The notes under the pieces were generated by a model that searched no databases, was not told where the DNA came from, and was given only the letters and a program-made list of their open reading frames with translations. Of a DNA stretch of 48,817 bases, positions 33,928 through 41,938 are shown piece by piece. The position numbers were made by a program, and so were the translations under genes. The DNA comes from an uncultured Saprospiraceae bacterium (GTDB lineage Bacteria > Bacteroidota > Bacteroidia > Chitinophagales > Saprospiraceae), in contig CALLPK010000024.1 of the NCBI GenBank assembly GCA_938015415.1, positions 1 through 48,817 of the forward strand, in the 5' to 3' direction. Position 1 is the stretch's first letter. Each line of letters starts with the position of its first letter.

Positions 33928-33935
33928 TATATTTG
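33928..33935 (+). promoter_or_regulatory. -7 box upstream of the exported protein at 33977
   Basis: TATATTTG fits TAnnTTTG, giving a leader of about 35 nt before ATG 33977. The -33 region is AT-rich without a clear TTTG. Confidence 0.5.
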
Positions 33936-33976
33936 TTCAACCTGATTTTTTTAAAATCAAGTAAAGGAAATGTAAA

Positions 33977-35554
33977 ATGAAAAATATTTGTTTAATTTTT
34001 GTGATTTTGTTTATGTTATTATCAGGACTAAGTGTGATTGCACAGTCGGCTCAAATAGCATGGGGAGAACAATTTGAACTTGATAAGAAAAACAGGCTTT
34101 ATCGGTTAGTTGGGATGGATGAAGTAAACTATTATGTAATTAGTGGACAAGTAAAAAAATCGGAATTTGAATTACTTACTTTTGAAATATCAGACCATAA
34201 ATTGGTAAATACCCATCCCCTTAATTTCAAGTACGATAAAACTAAATATACTTTTCTGAATTCTATTCAAACAACTGCAGGAATGTTTTTGTACTATTTT
34301 GAAAACAATAAGGCGGCTAATAAAATTGAATTGTTTGTAGCTAAAATTGAACAGGGTAAACTGGGAGATTTTTTATTGGTACACTCACAGGATAAAGTAG
34401 AGGGTTTGTTCAGCAATCATTTACTGAACTCTCAGTTAAGTATTTTTGGTAACGGATATAAAGTAAAAGTTAATCAGCAAATAAGTCCGGATAAGAAGTT
34501 GGTTACGTTATCCTATCGTCAGGAGATAAAAGGCAGGTTTGATGATTTTCAACTTCTGTGTCTTAACGAAAATATGGAACTTGAATGGCACAAAAAAATT
34601 GATTTCAGTGAAGAGAAAAAGAAGATTTTTATCGGAGATTTTCAAATTGATACGGATGGGACTATTTACTGTCTGACAAGAGTACACAAACATGCCTTTA
34701 AAGAGGTAGTCAAAGACTTGATCAATAAATCTTTATCTAAGGATTACTTTTTTCGGGTTTATAAAATAAATGAAGAGAGAGAATATTTTGATTTTGTTTT
34801 TGACAAAAATTCAATTTATGATCCTGAAAAAGTATTGTTAGTATTAAAAAATGGAAAGTCGCTGCCCGCACTAACTGGTATTTACGCTACCAAAAATAAG
34901 AATGCTTCAACAAAAGGTAGTTTCTATGCAACAATGGATAATATGGATGATCCTCCGGATGTAAAATTTTTCCCTTTTAAAAATATCTCCCTGGTAAGTC
35001 GGAATTTTCGCGATAATTGGGATAAGTTGGATTCACCTAAGCCGAATTATAATTACATAAAAAGTTACCAGTTCGAAAATGGTAACCTGGCCTTGATATT
35101 GGAAAATCATGTAGTTCAGTCGGTTCGTATTTTTAAAGAAAGAACAAATACTTACGATTCCGAGACAACTTATTATACCGATGAGCTATTAATTTTTCTC
35201 TTTGACAAAAACGGAGAATTAATGACAGACACAATTGTCAATAAGCAATTATGGACTGAATATGGAGCACTATCTTCTTTCGCGGGTTTTATAGGGAATC
35301 AAAATTTATATTTATTATATAATCATGAGATGAGGAAAAAAGAACGGAAAGCTAACGGTGTGAAAGGAACCCCTACGACTATGACCGTCTTTAGTGAAGA
35401 GGGAAAACTTACGACAGAAACGCTCTTTTCAAACGGTAATAAAGCCATAGTTCCTTATTTTTATCCTGCTTATGTAGCCAAAAATAAAAACCACTTTTTG
35501 TTCGGTAGATTTATGGGACAAAAATTCACGTTTGGAACACTTCCTCTTGAGTAA
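33977..35554 (+). CDS. Exported protein of unknown function, possible beta-propeller
   Basis: This 525-residue protein carries a signal peptide (MKNICLIFVILFMLLSGL..., cut near VIAQ). The remainder is rich in beta-type segments with aromatic residues and repeating patterns such as D-x-D/N-G-x-x-Y (IDTDGTIYCLTRVHKH, SYQFENGNLALILENHV, AGFIGNQNLYLLYNHE), which suggest a six- or seven-bladed propeller; this is inference only. There are no catalytic motifs, cysteine pairs or T9SS tail, so it may stay in the periplasm or outer membrane. It is monocistronic. I do not recognise the family. Confidence 0.65.
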   Translation: MKNICLIFVILFMLLSGLSVIAQSAQIAWGEQFELDKKNRLYRLVGMDEVNYYVISGQVKKSEFELLTFEISDHKLVNTHPLNFKYDKTKYTFLNSIQTTAGMFLYYFENNKAANKIELFVAKIEQGKLGDFLLVHSQDKVEGLFSNHLLNSQLSIFGNGYKVKVNQQISPDKKLVTLSYRQEIKGRFDDFQLLCLNENMELEWHKKIDFSEEKKKIFIGDFQIDTDGTIYCLTRVHKHAFKEVVKDLINKSLSKDYFFRVYKINEEREYFDFVFDKNSIYDPEKVLLVLKNGKSLPALTGIYATKNKNASTKGSFYATMDNMDDPPDVKFFPFKNISLVSRNFRDNWDKLDSPKPNYNYIKSYQFENGNLALILENHVVQSVRIFKERTNTYDSETTYYTDELLIFLFDKNGELMTDTIVNKQLWTEYGALSSFAGFIGNQNLYLLYNHEMRKKERKANGVKGTPTTMTVFSEEGKLTTETLFSNGNKAIVPYFYPAYVAKNKNHFLFGRFMGQKFTFGTLPLE

Positions 35555-35564
35555 TTTCTAAACA

Positions 35565-35667
35565 GAAAAAATCCTCACCAGTAACACTGATAAGGATTCT
35601 ATTTATTTTATTCAAACCTTCTTATAATATAAAAAGCACGTTAGTAAAAGATTGTCTTATAAGACAA
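35565..35667. terminator. Terminator hairpin and short palindrome after the thiolase gene
   Basis: AATCCT (35570-35575) pairs with AGGATT (35593-35598), with a second internal helix ACCAGT/ACTGAT; on the minus strand it is followed by a T run (35565-35570), so it fits termination of the thiolase gene. Between it and the thiolase stop lies the perfect palindrome TTGTCTTATAAGACAA (35652-35667). The plus-strand gene ending at 35554 may share the hairpin. Confidence 0.6.
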
Positions 35668-35676
35668 CCAAAAAAT

Positions 35677-36849
35677 CTAATTCAACAACTCATAAACCCC
35701 CGCAATTCCCTGACCGCCACCTACACAGGCAGTAACCATTCCGTACTTTTGGTTGCTACGGCGCATTTCATTAAATAACTGCGTACTTAATTTTGCACCC
35801 GTACAACCCAGTGGATGGCCGAGCGCAATCGCCCCTCCGTTAACATTCACGATGTCCGGATTCAATCCCGCCTCCTGAATCACCGCCAAAGACTGAGCGG
35901 CAAAAGCTTCATTTAATTCAATTGCATCGATATCTCCCAGTGATAAACCCGCCTGTTTCAAAGCTTTCGGAATTGCCGCGCATGGCCCGATTCCCATATA
36001 CAACGGATCTACACCCGCCACGGAACAAGCCGCTAATCGGGCAATCGGCTCCAGATTAAACTGCTTCACCATTCGCTCGCTCATCACCAGCAAAAAGGCC
36101 GCACCATCGGACGTCTGCGAAGCATTTCCTGCGGTGACTTTTCCACCCGTTTTAAATACCGCGCGTAATTTACTCAATCCCTCCACCGTCGTACTTCTTC
36201 TGACGCCTTCGTCCGTATCCACAACGTGTTCGGTCTCTACTCGCTTATCATCCTTAACAAAAGTTTCTTTTACCGTAACCGGAACAATCTCGTCCTTAAA
36301 TTTTCCAGCGTCGATAGCGGCTGCTGCTTTGACGTGAGAGTTGTAAGCAAACTCATCCGCCATTTCTCGGGTGATTCCGTACTTCTCCGAAACTGCTTCT
36401 GCCGTAGCACCCATACTCGACAAATAGTTGGGCGTCGTAGAAGCCACCTCGTAACTCGGTGCCAGCTTATATCCCGTCATCGGAATCATACTCATGCTTT
36501 CTGTTCCACCTGCCAGATAACATTCTCCCATCCCAGCTTTAATTTTTGCCACGGCAATAGAAACCGTTTCCAGTCCACTTGCGCAGTAACGGTTGACCGT
36601 CATACCTGGAACTGGTTTTCCCAAGGCCCGTACAGAAATTTGTCTTCCAATTTGAAAGCCTTGTTCGCCTTCCGGATTAGCACAACCCACGATGACATCG
36701 TCAATTAAGTGTGGATCAAAATTAGGTGTTTGCGCCATCATATGTTCGACCACTCTTACGGCCAAATCATCAGAACGGAAATTTTTAAAACCTCCTTTTT
36801 TTGCGCGACCTACCGCACTTCGATATGCTTTTACAATATATGCATCCAT
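35677..36849 (-). CDS. fadA: Acetyl-CoA C-acyltransferase (thiolase)
   Basis: It performs the thiolytic last step of beta-oxidation, cutting 3-ketoacyl-CoA to acetyl-CoA and a shortened acyl-CoA. The 390-residue length is normal. All catalytic residues are present: nucleophile Cys89 (NRYCASGLE), His345 (ALGHPLGCTG) and Cys375 (TACVGGGQG). The acyl-enzyme loop and NEAFAAQ motif (IELNEAFAAQSLAV) are intact. The gene lies ~255 bp downstream of the dehydrogenase/hydratase fusion on the same strand. fadA is used for the degradative class; a biosynthetic acetoacetyl-CoA thiolase is less likely given the neighbour. Confidence 0.9.
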   Translation of the reverse strand: MDAYIVKAYRSAVGRAKKGGFKNFRSDDLAVRVVEHMMAQTPNFDPHLIDDVIVGCANPEGEQGFQIGRQISVRALGKPVPGMTVNRYCASGLETVSIAVAKIKAGMGECYLAGGTESMSMIPMTGYKLAPSYEVASTTPNYLSSMGATAEAVSEKYGITREMADEFAYNSHVKAAAAIDAGKFKDEIVPVTVKETFVKDDKRVETEHVVDTDEGVRRSTTVEGLSKLRAVFKTGGKVTAGNASQTSDGAAFLLVMSERMVKQFNLEPIARLAACSVAGVDPLYMGIGPCAAIPKALKQAGLSLGDIDAIELNEAFAAQSLAVIQEAGLNPDIVNVNGGAIALGHPLGCTGAKLSTQLFNEMRRSNQKYGMVTACVGGGQGIAGVYELLN

Positions 36850-36879
36850 TTTTTTATTTTTTATTTTTTCATCAAAAAA

Positions 36880-36930
36880 TTGCTATTGGCTTTTTTATAG
36901 CGGTTTGCTATTGGCCGTTAGCTTTTGGCC
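36880..36930 (-). repeat. GCCAATAGC-type intergenic repeat, copy 2
   Basis: TTGCTATTGGC occurs twice 25 bp apart (36880-36890 and 36905-36915). The second copy extends into CCGTTAGCTTTTGGC, whose reverse complement matches 15576-15602. It lies just before the thiolase start, in non-coding DNA. Confidence 0.45.
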
Positions 36931-37104
36931 CTCTTCTGACGCGGGGCAAACGTTTCTAATCGTATTGATCTGTTAAATTTTTCTGTACCTTTTAATCTTA
37001 ACATGAATTGTAAAGAGAGAATTTTTAAAAATTATAGACTGTTTATTTTATGGAAAAGCTACAGTAGTTTTCCTGAAATTAAACATCTTAATCATTAGCC
37101 TCTT

Positions 37105-39561
37105 CTAATTTCTCAACGGCTTATTCGTCTGCAACATATGCTGAATTCGTTCTTGCGTTTTCTGTTCGCCGCAAAGGCTCAAAAAGGCTTCCCGTTCGAT
37201 GTCCAGTAGATATTGTTCCGAAACCGTTTGTGGTCCACTCAGGTCACCACCACAAAGGACATAAGATATTTTTTTAGCAATTTTAATATCGTGCTCGCTG
37301 GCGTACTTACCAAGTTTTAATTCGTTGGCAAATGTGTAAAGAGCACCTAGTCCGTTACGACCTAACACTTTAATGTCTTTTCTTGCGAGTGGTTGGGTGT
37401 AGCCGTCGGCTAATTCCAGAACTTTCGCTTTGGCTTCCGCAATATTACGTCCAGTATTCATGACGACTTCGTCTTTTCCTTTTACGAGATACCCCATATT
37501 ATAAGCTTGTGCGGCCGAAGTACTTACACTAGCCATCGCTACGGTCTTGGTATGTTCAATCAATTTAGGAATAACCACATCTCCTGCGTACATGCTGTCA
37601 GAGAGCCGTACCGCAAATTCTTTGGTACCACCACCACCTGGAATCAAACCGACGCCAACTTCTACCAGACCGATGTAAGATTCCGCCGCCACCATGGCCG
37701 CATCGCAGTGCATAATCGTTTCACAACCTCCACCAAATACATAGCCTTGCGTAGCGGCTACGACGGGAATGCTGGAATAGCGACAACGCATCGTTGTTTT
37801 TTGAAAAAAGTCAACGGCCATATTCAACTCCTCAAATTCTTGCTGGAATGCGTACATTCCGATCATCATCAAATTGGCTCCTACCGAAAAGTGGGCAGCA
37901 TTATTTCCAATCACCAGTCCTTTCCAACCTTCTTCTTCTGCAATTCGGATACTTTCGTTGATACCGCGTAATACGCCTTCGCCAATGGAATTCATTTTAC
38001 TGGTAAACTCCAAACAAAGCACGCCTTCTCCGATATCGTGCAATGTGATTTCTTCATTTTTATAAACCGGAGGTAATTCGCGGTAATTGTCCAGCTGGAT
38101 AAATGCTTCGCCACCGGGGACTGTCTTGTAAGATTTGGACGTCATGTCGTAATACTTACGTTGGCCTTTTTCTGATTTATAAAAACTGGTATGACCGGCC
38201 GCTAACATTTCTGTTACCCAGGGAGCAATTTTTTCTCCTTCTTTTTTTGCCAGTTCTACCGCAGACTGCACGCCGACCGTATCCCAGTATTCAAAAGGAC
38301 CATATTCCCACGCAAAACCCGCACGGACCGCATCGTCAATACTGTATAAATTATCCGCAATCTCTGGTATACGATTAGAAACGTAAGCAAACAAGCCTAA
38401 GAGCGAACGACGAATAAGTTGACCGCCTTCGTCCTCCGCATTGAAAAGAAATTTGATTTTTGCGTCCTGATTTTCAATCTGCTTAAGATCTTTCAGACTG
38501 GCAAGAGTAGGTCGTTGAGTAGGAACATACTCGTGTGTTTTTAAATCCAGACCTAGAATGATCGGGCGACCTTTATCGTCCTTTTCTTTGGTCTTTTGGT
38601 AAAAACCTTTCTTAGTTTTATTACCATAGAATTTATTATCCAATAAAAATTTCATGTAAGATGGCGCATTAAAAGCACCTACTTGTTCGTCGTTGGGACA
38701 ATTTTCTTTGATACCCGTCATCACCTTATCGGCAGTATCCAGACCGACCAAATCTCCCAATCGGAAAGTTCCGGTCTTGGGACGACCGATCGCCGGACCG
38801 GTTAACTTATCGACCGTTGAAATATCGAGACCGAGTTCGTCCGTCAACTGATATATCTTTGCCATTGCGTAAACACCAACTCGATTGGCGATAAACGCGG
38901 GGGTATCTTTACAAAGCACCGTTTGTTTTCCTAAATAAACATCTCCGTAGTGCATAAAGAAATCAATTACACTTTGATCCGTATCTGGAGTAGGAATAAT
39001 TTCTAACAACCGTAGATAACGGGGTGGATTAAAAAAGTGGGTACCACAAAAATGTTTTTTAAAATCATCACTGCGACCTTCGGCCATCAGATTGATTGGA
39101 ATACCGGAAGTGTTAGAACTTACTAAAGATCCTTTTTTACGGAATTTATCGACCTTCTCAAAAATAATTTTTTTGATGTCCAATCTTTCAACTACGACCT
39201 CAATGATCCAGTCACAATCTTTGATATGCGCAAAATCATCGTCAAAGTTTCCGGTTTTGATCCGACTGGCAAATTTTTTATCGTACAGCGCAGCTGGTCT
39301 TGATTTAAGCGCGGCGGCTAGCGAATCATTGGCCATTTTGTTACGGGCTGCCGCATTATTCTTTTGATCCTCGGTCAGATCGCGGGGGACCATGTCGAGC
39401 ATTAGAACTTCAATGCCAACATTGGCAAAGTGGCAGGCAATTCCGGAGCCCATAATCCCGGAACCTAATACGGCTACTTTACGGATTTTTCGGGAGCGAA
39501 GCGCAGCATCCGCGTTGGATGCTTTGACTGTGGGGGCAGCAGGCGCAGTTGTTTCTGACAT
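37105..39561 (-). CDS. Fused 3-hydroxyacyl-CoA dehydrogenase / enoyl-CoA hydratase
   Basis: This 818-residue protein should do the two middle beta-oxidation steps. After a low-complexity Ala/Pro/Thr N-terminus (~1-25) comes the NAD-binding 3HCDH domain with VAVLGSGIMGSGIACHFANVG (split: GSGIMGSG fingerprint ~33-40) and IISNTSG-like SSNTSGIPI, then the helical 3HCDH C-domains (GPAIGRPKTGTFRLGDLVGLD). The last ~290 residues form a crotonase domain with oxyanion-hole motif AAHFSVGANL and GYVFGGGCE, and catalytic-type Glu in GLVEVGVGLIPGGGG. This order (dehydrogenase first) is the reverse of E. coli FadB. An operator-like palindrome lies upstream (39613-39630) right after a -7 box. The gene clusters with thiolase. 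Confidence 0.9.
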   Translation of the reverse strand: MSETTAPAAPTVKASNADAALRSRKIRKVAVLGSGIMGSGIACHFANVGIEVLMLDMVPRDLTEDQKNNAAARNKMANDSLAAALKSRPAALYDKKFASRIKTGNFDDDFAHIKDCDWIIEVVVERLDIKKIIFEKVDKFRKKGSLVSSNTSGIPINLMAEGRSDDFKKHFCGTHFFNPPRYLRLLEIIPTPDTDQSVIDFFMHYGDVYLGKQTVLCKDTPAFIANRVGVYAMAKIYQLTDELGLDISTVDKLTGPAIGRPKTGTFRLGDLVGLDTADKVMTGIKENCPNDEQVGAFNAPSYMKFLLDNKFYGNKTKKGFYQKTKEKDDKGRPIILGLDLKTHEYVPTQRPTLASLKDLKQIENQDAKIKFLFNAEDEGGQLIRRSLLGLFAYVSNRIPEIADNLYSIDDAVRAGFAWEYGPFEYWDTVGVQSAVELAKKEGEKIAPWVTEMLAAGHTSFYKSEKGQRKYYDMTSKSYKTVPGGEAFIQLDNYRELPPVYKNEEITLHDIGEGVLCLEFTSKMNSIGEGVLRGINESIRIAEEEGWKGLVIGNNAAHFSVGANLMMIGMYAFQQEFEELNMAVDFFQKTTMRCRYSSIPVVAATQGYVFGGGCETIMHCDAAMVAAESYIGLVEVGVGLIPGGGGTKEFAVRLSDSMYAGDVVIPKLIEHTKTVAMASVSTSAAQAYNMGYLVKGKDEVVMNTGRNIAEAKAKVLELADGYTQPLARKDIKVLGRNGLGALYTFANELKLGKYASEHDIKIAKKISYVLCGGDLSGPQTVSEQYLLDIEREAFLSLCGEQKTQERIQHMLQTNKPLRN

Positions 39562-39612
39562 AGGTGAAGCGTTTTAGGTTAATTTAATTAGGAAAATTTT
39601 TTTTGATTAAAA

Positions 39613-39630
39613 TTAGCGAAATTTCGCTGA
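39613..39630. promoter_or_regulatory. Palindromic operator upstream of the beta-oxidation fusion gene
   Basis: TTAGCGAAATTTCGCTGA is an 18-bp palindrome differing at only two positions from the site at 12738-12755. It lies 51 bp before the ATG and directly downstream of the -7 box (39637-39644), over the predicted transcription start, as expected for a repressor site. Confidence 0.65.
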
Positions 39631-39636
39631 GCACCA

Positions 39637-39644
39637 CAAATATA
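39637..39644 (-). promoter_or_regulatory. -7 box of the beta-oxidation fusion gene
   Basis: Plus-strand CAAATATA reads TATATTTG on the minus strand, an exact TAnnTTTG match. The start site would fall near 39630, inside the palindrome. Confidence 0.55.
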
Positions 39645-40075
39645 AGTTATTTATGATAAAGTTTTAAAGAAGTTAATCAAGAATTTGCACAGAAAGTGAA
39701 GCTAAGTGCTTGATATTATGGGCAATGCTTATTTTCTTTGAATAGCCGTAGATATTGAAATAATAATAGCAGAAGATCCACGATATCAATGACTTAGCTG
39801 TAACTAATTTATTTTATTCTTAATTAGGTTCCTATTGTTTAATGGAAAAGTAGCCACGAATGTTTCCCCGAAACACAGGAAAATACCGAATAATAAAGAT
39901 ACCTTATATGGTATACTTCTATTATTTGAAGTTTTTAAACCACTTCATTGAGAGTATTAAATAAAAATCTTTAATTTTAACGTTTTAAAAGAATAGTTAT
40001 ACCTATAAAATTAATCTGAGAAACGAGACGTTAACAACCTTTATGAAACAGTTTACGTCAAAAAACTAAAAACCT
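39645..40075. other. Intergenic region upstream of exbB
   Basis: About 430 AT-rich bases. A small inverted repeat ATACC/GGTAT lies near 39900-39914. No gene-like ORF or recognised RNA was found. It must hold the exbB promoter, but no exact TAnnTTTG box was located. Confidence 0.4.
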
Positions 40076-40756
40076 ATGCTTTCTAACTCAATTTTATTAT
40101 TTCAAACTGAGGACGGTGCCGACGGTGCACAAAGTTTATTAGGAATTATTACCGAAGGTGGACCTTTAGGGATTATCATCGTGGGAATCCTGTTGGTATT
40201 ATCATTTATTGCATTATATATCTTTTTTGAAAGATATGCAACGATCAACCGTGCGGGAAAAATTGATGAAACTTTCATGAATAATATCCGAATGAACGTC
40301 GCCGCCGGAAATATCGCAGCAGCCCGTGCTTTATGTCAGACAACGGATTCTCCTGTGGCACGGATGGTGGAAAAAGGATTAAAAAGAATTGGTAAGCCAC
40401 TTCGTGATATCGACGCGGCCATCGAAAATGTAGGTAACCTTGAAGTCTTTAAGTTGGAAAAAAATCTCTCTAAGCTGGCAAGTATCGCCGGTGCAGCTCC
40501 GATGATCGGTTTCTTCGGAACGGTAACGGGGATGATCATGGCTTTCTATCGAATGGCAACGGAGCAAAACGTGACGCCGGATGTACTAGCGGGTGGTATC
40601 TACCAAGCTCTGGTAACCACGGCTTTTGGTCTGGCGATTGGTATTTTCGCTTTCGTAGGCTATAATATATTGGTAGCCAACGTTGAAAAAGTAATTTACG
40701 AAATGGAACGGACGACGACGGAGTTTATGGATCTGCTACAGGAACCGATGGAATAG
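40076..40756 (+). CDS. exbB: MotA/TolQ/ExbB proton-channel protein
   Basis: This 226-residue inner-membrane protein forms, with ExbD, the proton-driven motor that powers TonB-dependent outer-membrane transport. There are three membrane helices: ~33-55 (LGIIIVGILLVLSFIALYIFF), ~145-165 (IAGAAPMIGFFGTVTGMIMAF) and ~185-207 (ALVTTAFGLAIGIFAFVGYN). The GAAPMIGFFGTVTGM and ALVTTAFGL motifs are hallmarks of the ExbB/TolQ family. Two exbD genes follow on the same strand (40890 and 41340). No tonB gene follows. Confidence 0.9.
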   Translation: MLSNSILLFQTEDGADGAQSLLGIITEGGPLGIIIVGILLVLSFIALYIFFERYATINRAGKIDETFMNNIRMNVAAGNIAAARALCQTTDSPVARMVEKGLKRIGKPLRDIDAAIENVGNLEVFKLEKNLSKLASIAGAAPMIGFFGTVTGMIMAFYRMATEQNVTPDVLAGGIYQALVTTAFGLAIGIFAFVGYNILVANVEKVIYEMERTTTEFMDLLQEPME

Positions 40757-40800
40757 TCTTTAACAGATATAATAAATCATTTACGCTAAAAGATATACAC

Positions 40801-40826
40801 GCCTGCCTGCCGGATAGGCAAGTTGA
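40801..40826 (+). repeat. GC-rich short palindromic motif between exbB and exbD
   Basis: The stretch CGCCTGCCTGCCGGATAGG and following CAAG can form a GCCT/AGGC hairpin in otherwise AT-rich DNA. Similar GCCTGCC-rich short repeats are dispersed in many Bacteroidota genomes; from one copy here this cannot be confirmed. Confidence 0.3.
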
Positions 40827-40889
40827 AGAGTCTTTGCGATCTCTGCAAGAAATAAACTTTTAATAGCGGCCTCAATAACAACCATCATC

Positions 40890-41288
40890 ATGGGATTAAA
40901 AAAAAGATCAAAGGTAAGTGCAGAGTTTAGCATGTCTTCTTTAACGGATATCATCTTTTTATTGTTGATATTCTTTATGCTGACGGCTAATTTTGTACGG
41001 GTAGATAATTTGGAATTACCTAAATCAGATTCTAAAACCGTGGCTCCTTCCGATGTAGCGGTGGCAATTCAGAAAGATGGTAAATTTTTATTGAATGGAA
41101 ATGAAATACCATTAAGCGGCCTCAGAGGTGGGATCAAACGTGCAATCAGCGAATCCGAAAACCGTGATAATGCTACTTTGACCATCGTCGCTGAAGTAGG
41201 TGTTCCTACCCGAAAAGTACACGAACTGATGAAGATTGCCAGTGAGCTAAAACTGAAGGCCATCCTCGCAACGCAACCAAGGTCTTAG
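40890..41288 (+). CDS. exbD: ExbD biopolymer transport protein, first copy
   Basis: This 132-residue protein has a short cytoplasmic N-terminus, one membrane helix with the essential proton-carrying Asp20 (SSLTDIIFLLLIFFML), and a periplasmic C-domain. It forms the ExbB-ExbD motor. It shares almost its entire N-terminal 30 residues with the next gene but differs in the periplasmic part, indicating duplication and divergence. Confidence 0.88.
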   Translation: MGLKKRSKVSAEFSMSSLTDIIFLLLIFFMLTANFVRVDNLELPKSDSKTVAPSDVAVAIQKDGKFLLNGNEIPLSGLRGGIKRAISESENRDNATLTIVAEVGVPTRKVHELMKIASELKLKAILATQPRS

Positions 41289-41339
41289 ATCTTAATTCCG
41301 TTAATATTTTACTTATTTTAACCTGCTAACTACGATGTC

Positions 41340-41738
41340 ATGGGATTAAAAAGAAAAGCAAAAGTCAGCGCCGAGTTCAGTATGTCTTCTCTGACGGATA
41401 TTATTTTTCTACTGCTAATATTTTTCATGTTGACTTCCAGTCTGGTGGCACCTAATGCCCTGAATCTAAAACTTCCCGGTAGTAGTTCTACACCCAGCAC
41501 TTCCAACGAAAAAATTCCCGATGTTACCATTACTCGAACGGGAAAGTACGAGCTGGACGGTAAAGGTATCAGCGCCGGAAATCTCGAAACAGGTTTGCGT
41601 CGTCTAAAAAGTAGTGCGAAAGGTAAGCTCGATATTACGATCTCTCCCGATCCGGAAGCACCCGTAGAAAATCTCGTAGAAGTAATGGATATGGCCATGC
41701 GATTACAAATCAATGCCATCATGGCGATGGAGAAGTAG
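41340..41738 (+). CDS. exbD: ExbD biopolymer transport protein, second copy
   Basis: This 132-residue paralogue of the previous gene has the same start (MGLKRKAKVSAEFSMSSLTD) with Asp20, then diverges (APNALNLKLPGSSSTPSTSN). It lies 51 bp downstream of the first copy and belongs to the same operon with exbB. Two ExbD types per ExbB are usual in Bacteroidota, possibly giving mixed assemblies. Confidence 0.88.
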   Translation: MGLKRKAKVSAEFSMSSLTDIIFLLLIFFMLTSSLVAPNALNLKLPGSSSTPSTSNEKIPDVTITRTGKYELDGKGISAGNLETGLRRLKSSAKGKLDITISPDPEAPVENLVEVMDMAMRLQINAIMAMEK

Positions 41739-41938
41739 TGGATTTCATCGGCTGATTGCCAATTTTACCTTTGCTTCCCAGATATTTAAACCTATCTCTA
41801 AAAAAATAACTGTTTTTTTTATTCTTTTCCAGTTTAATTGTTAATTTAAGGCGTTCTTATTTGAGGTTACTGATCGGTGATCTTGAATCCTTTTGTTAAG
41901 CGGTTTTTGTTTGGTGCAAAAACCTATTATGAGAAAAC

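Noticed and set aside
35652-35667. TTGTCTTATAAGACAA palindrome as a regulatory operator
   Set aside because: It lies at the 3' end of the thiolase gene, not before a start codon, and no second copy was seen; it is more likely part of the gene-end structure.
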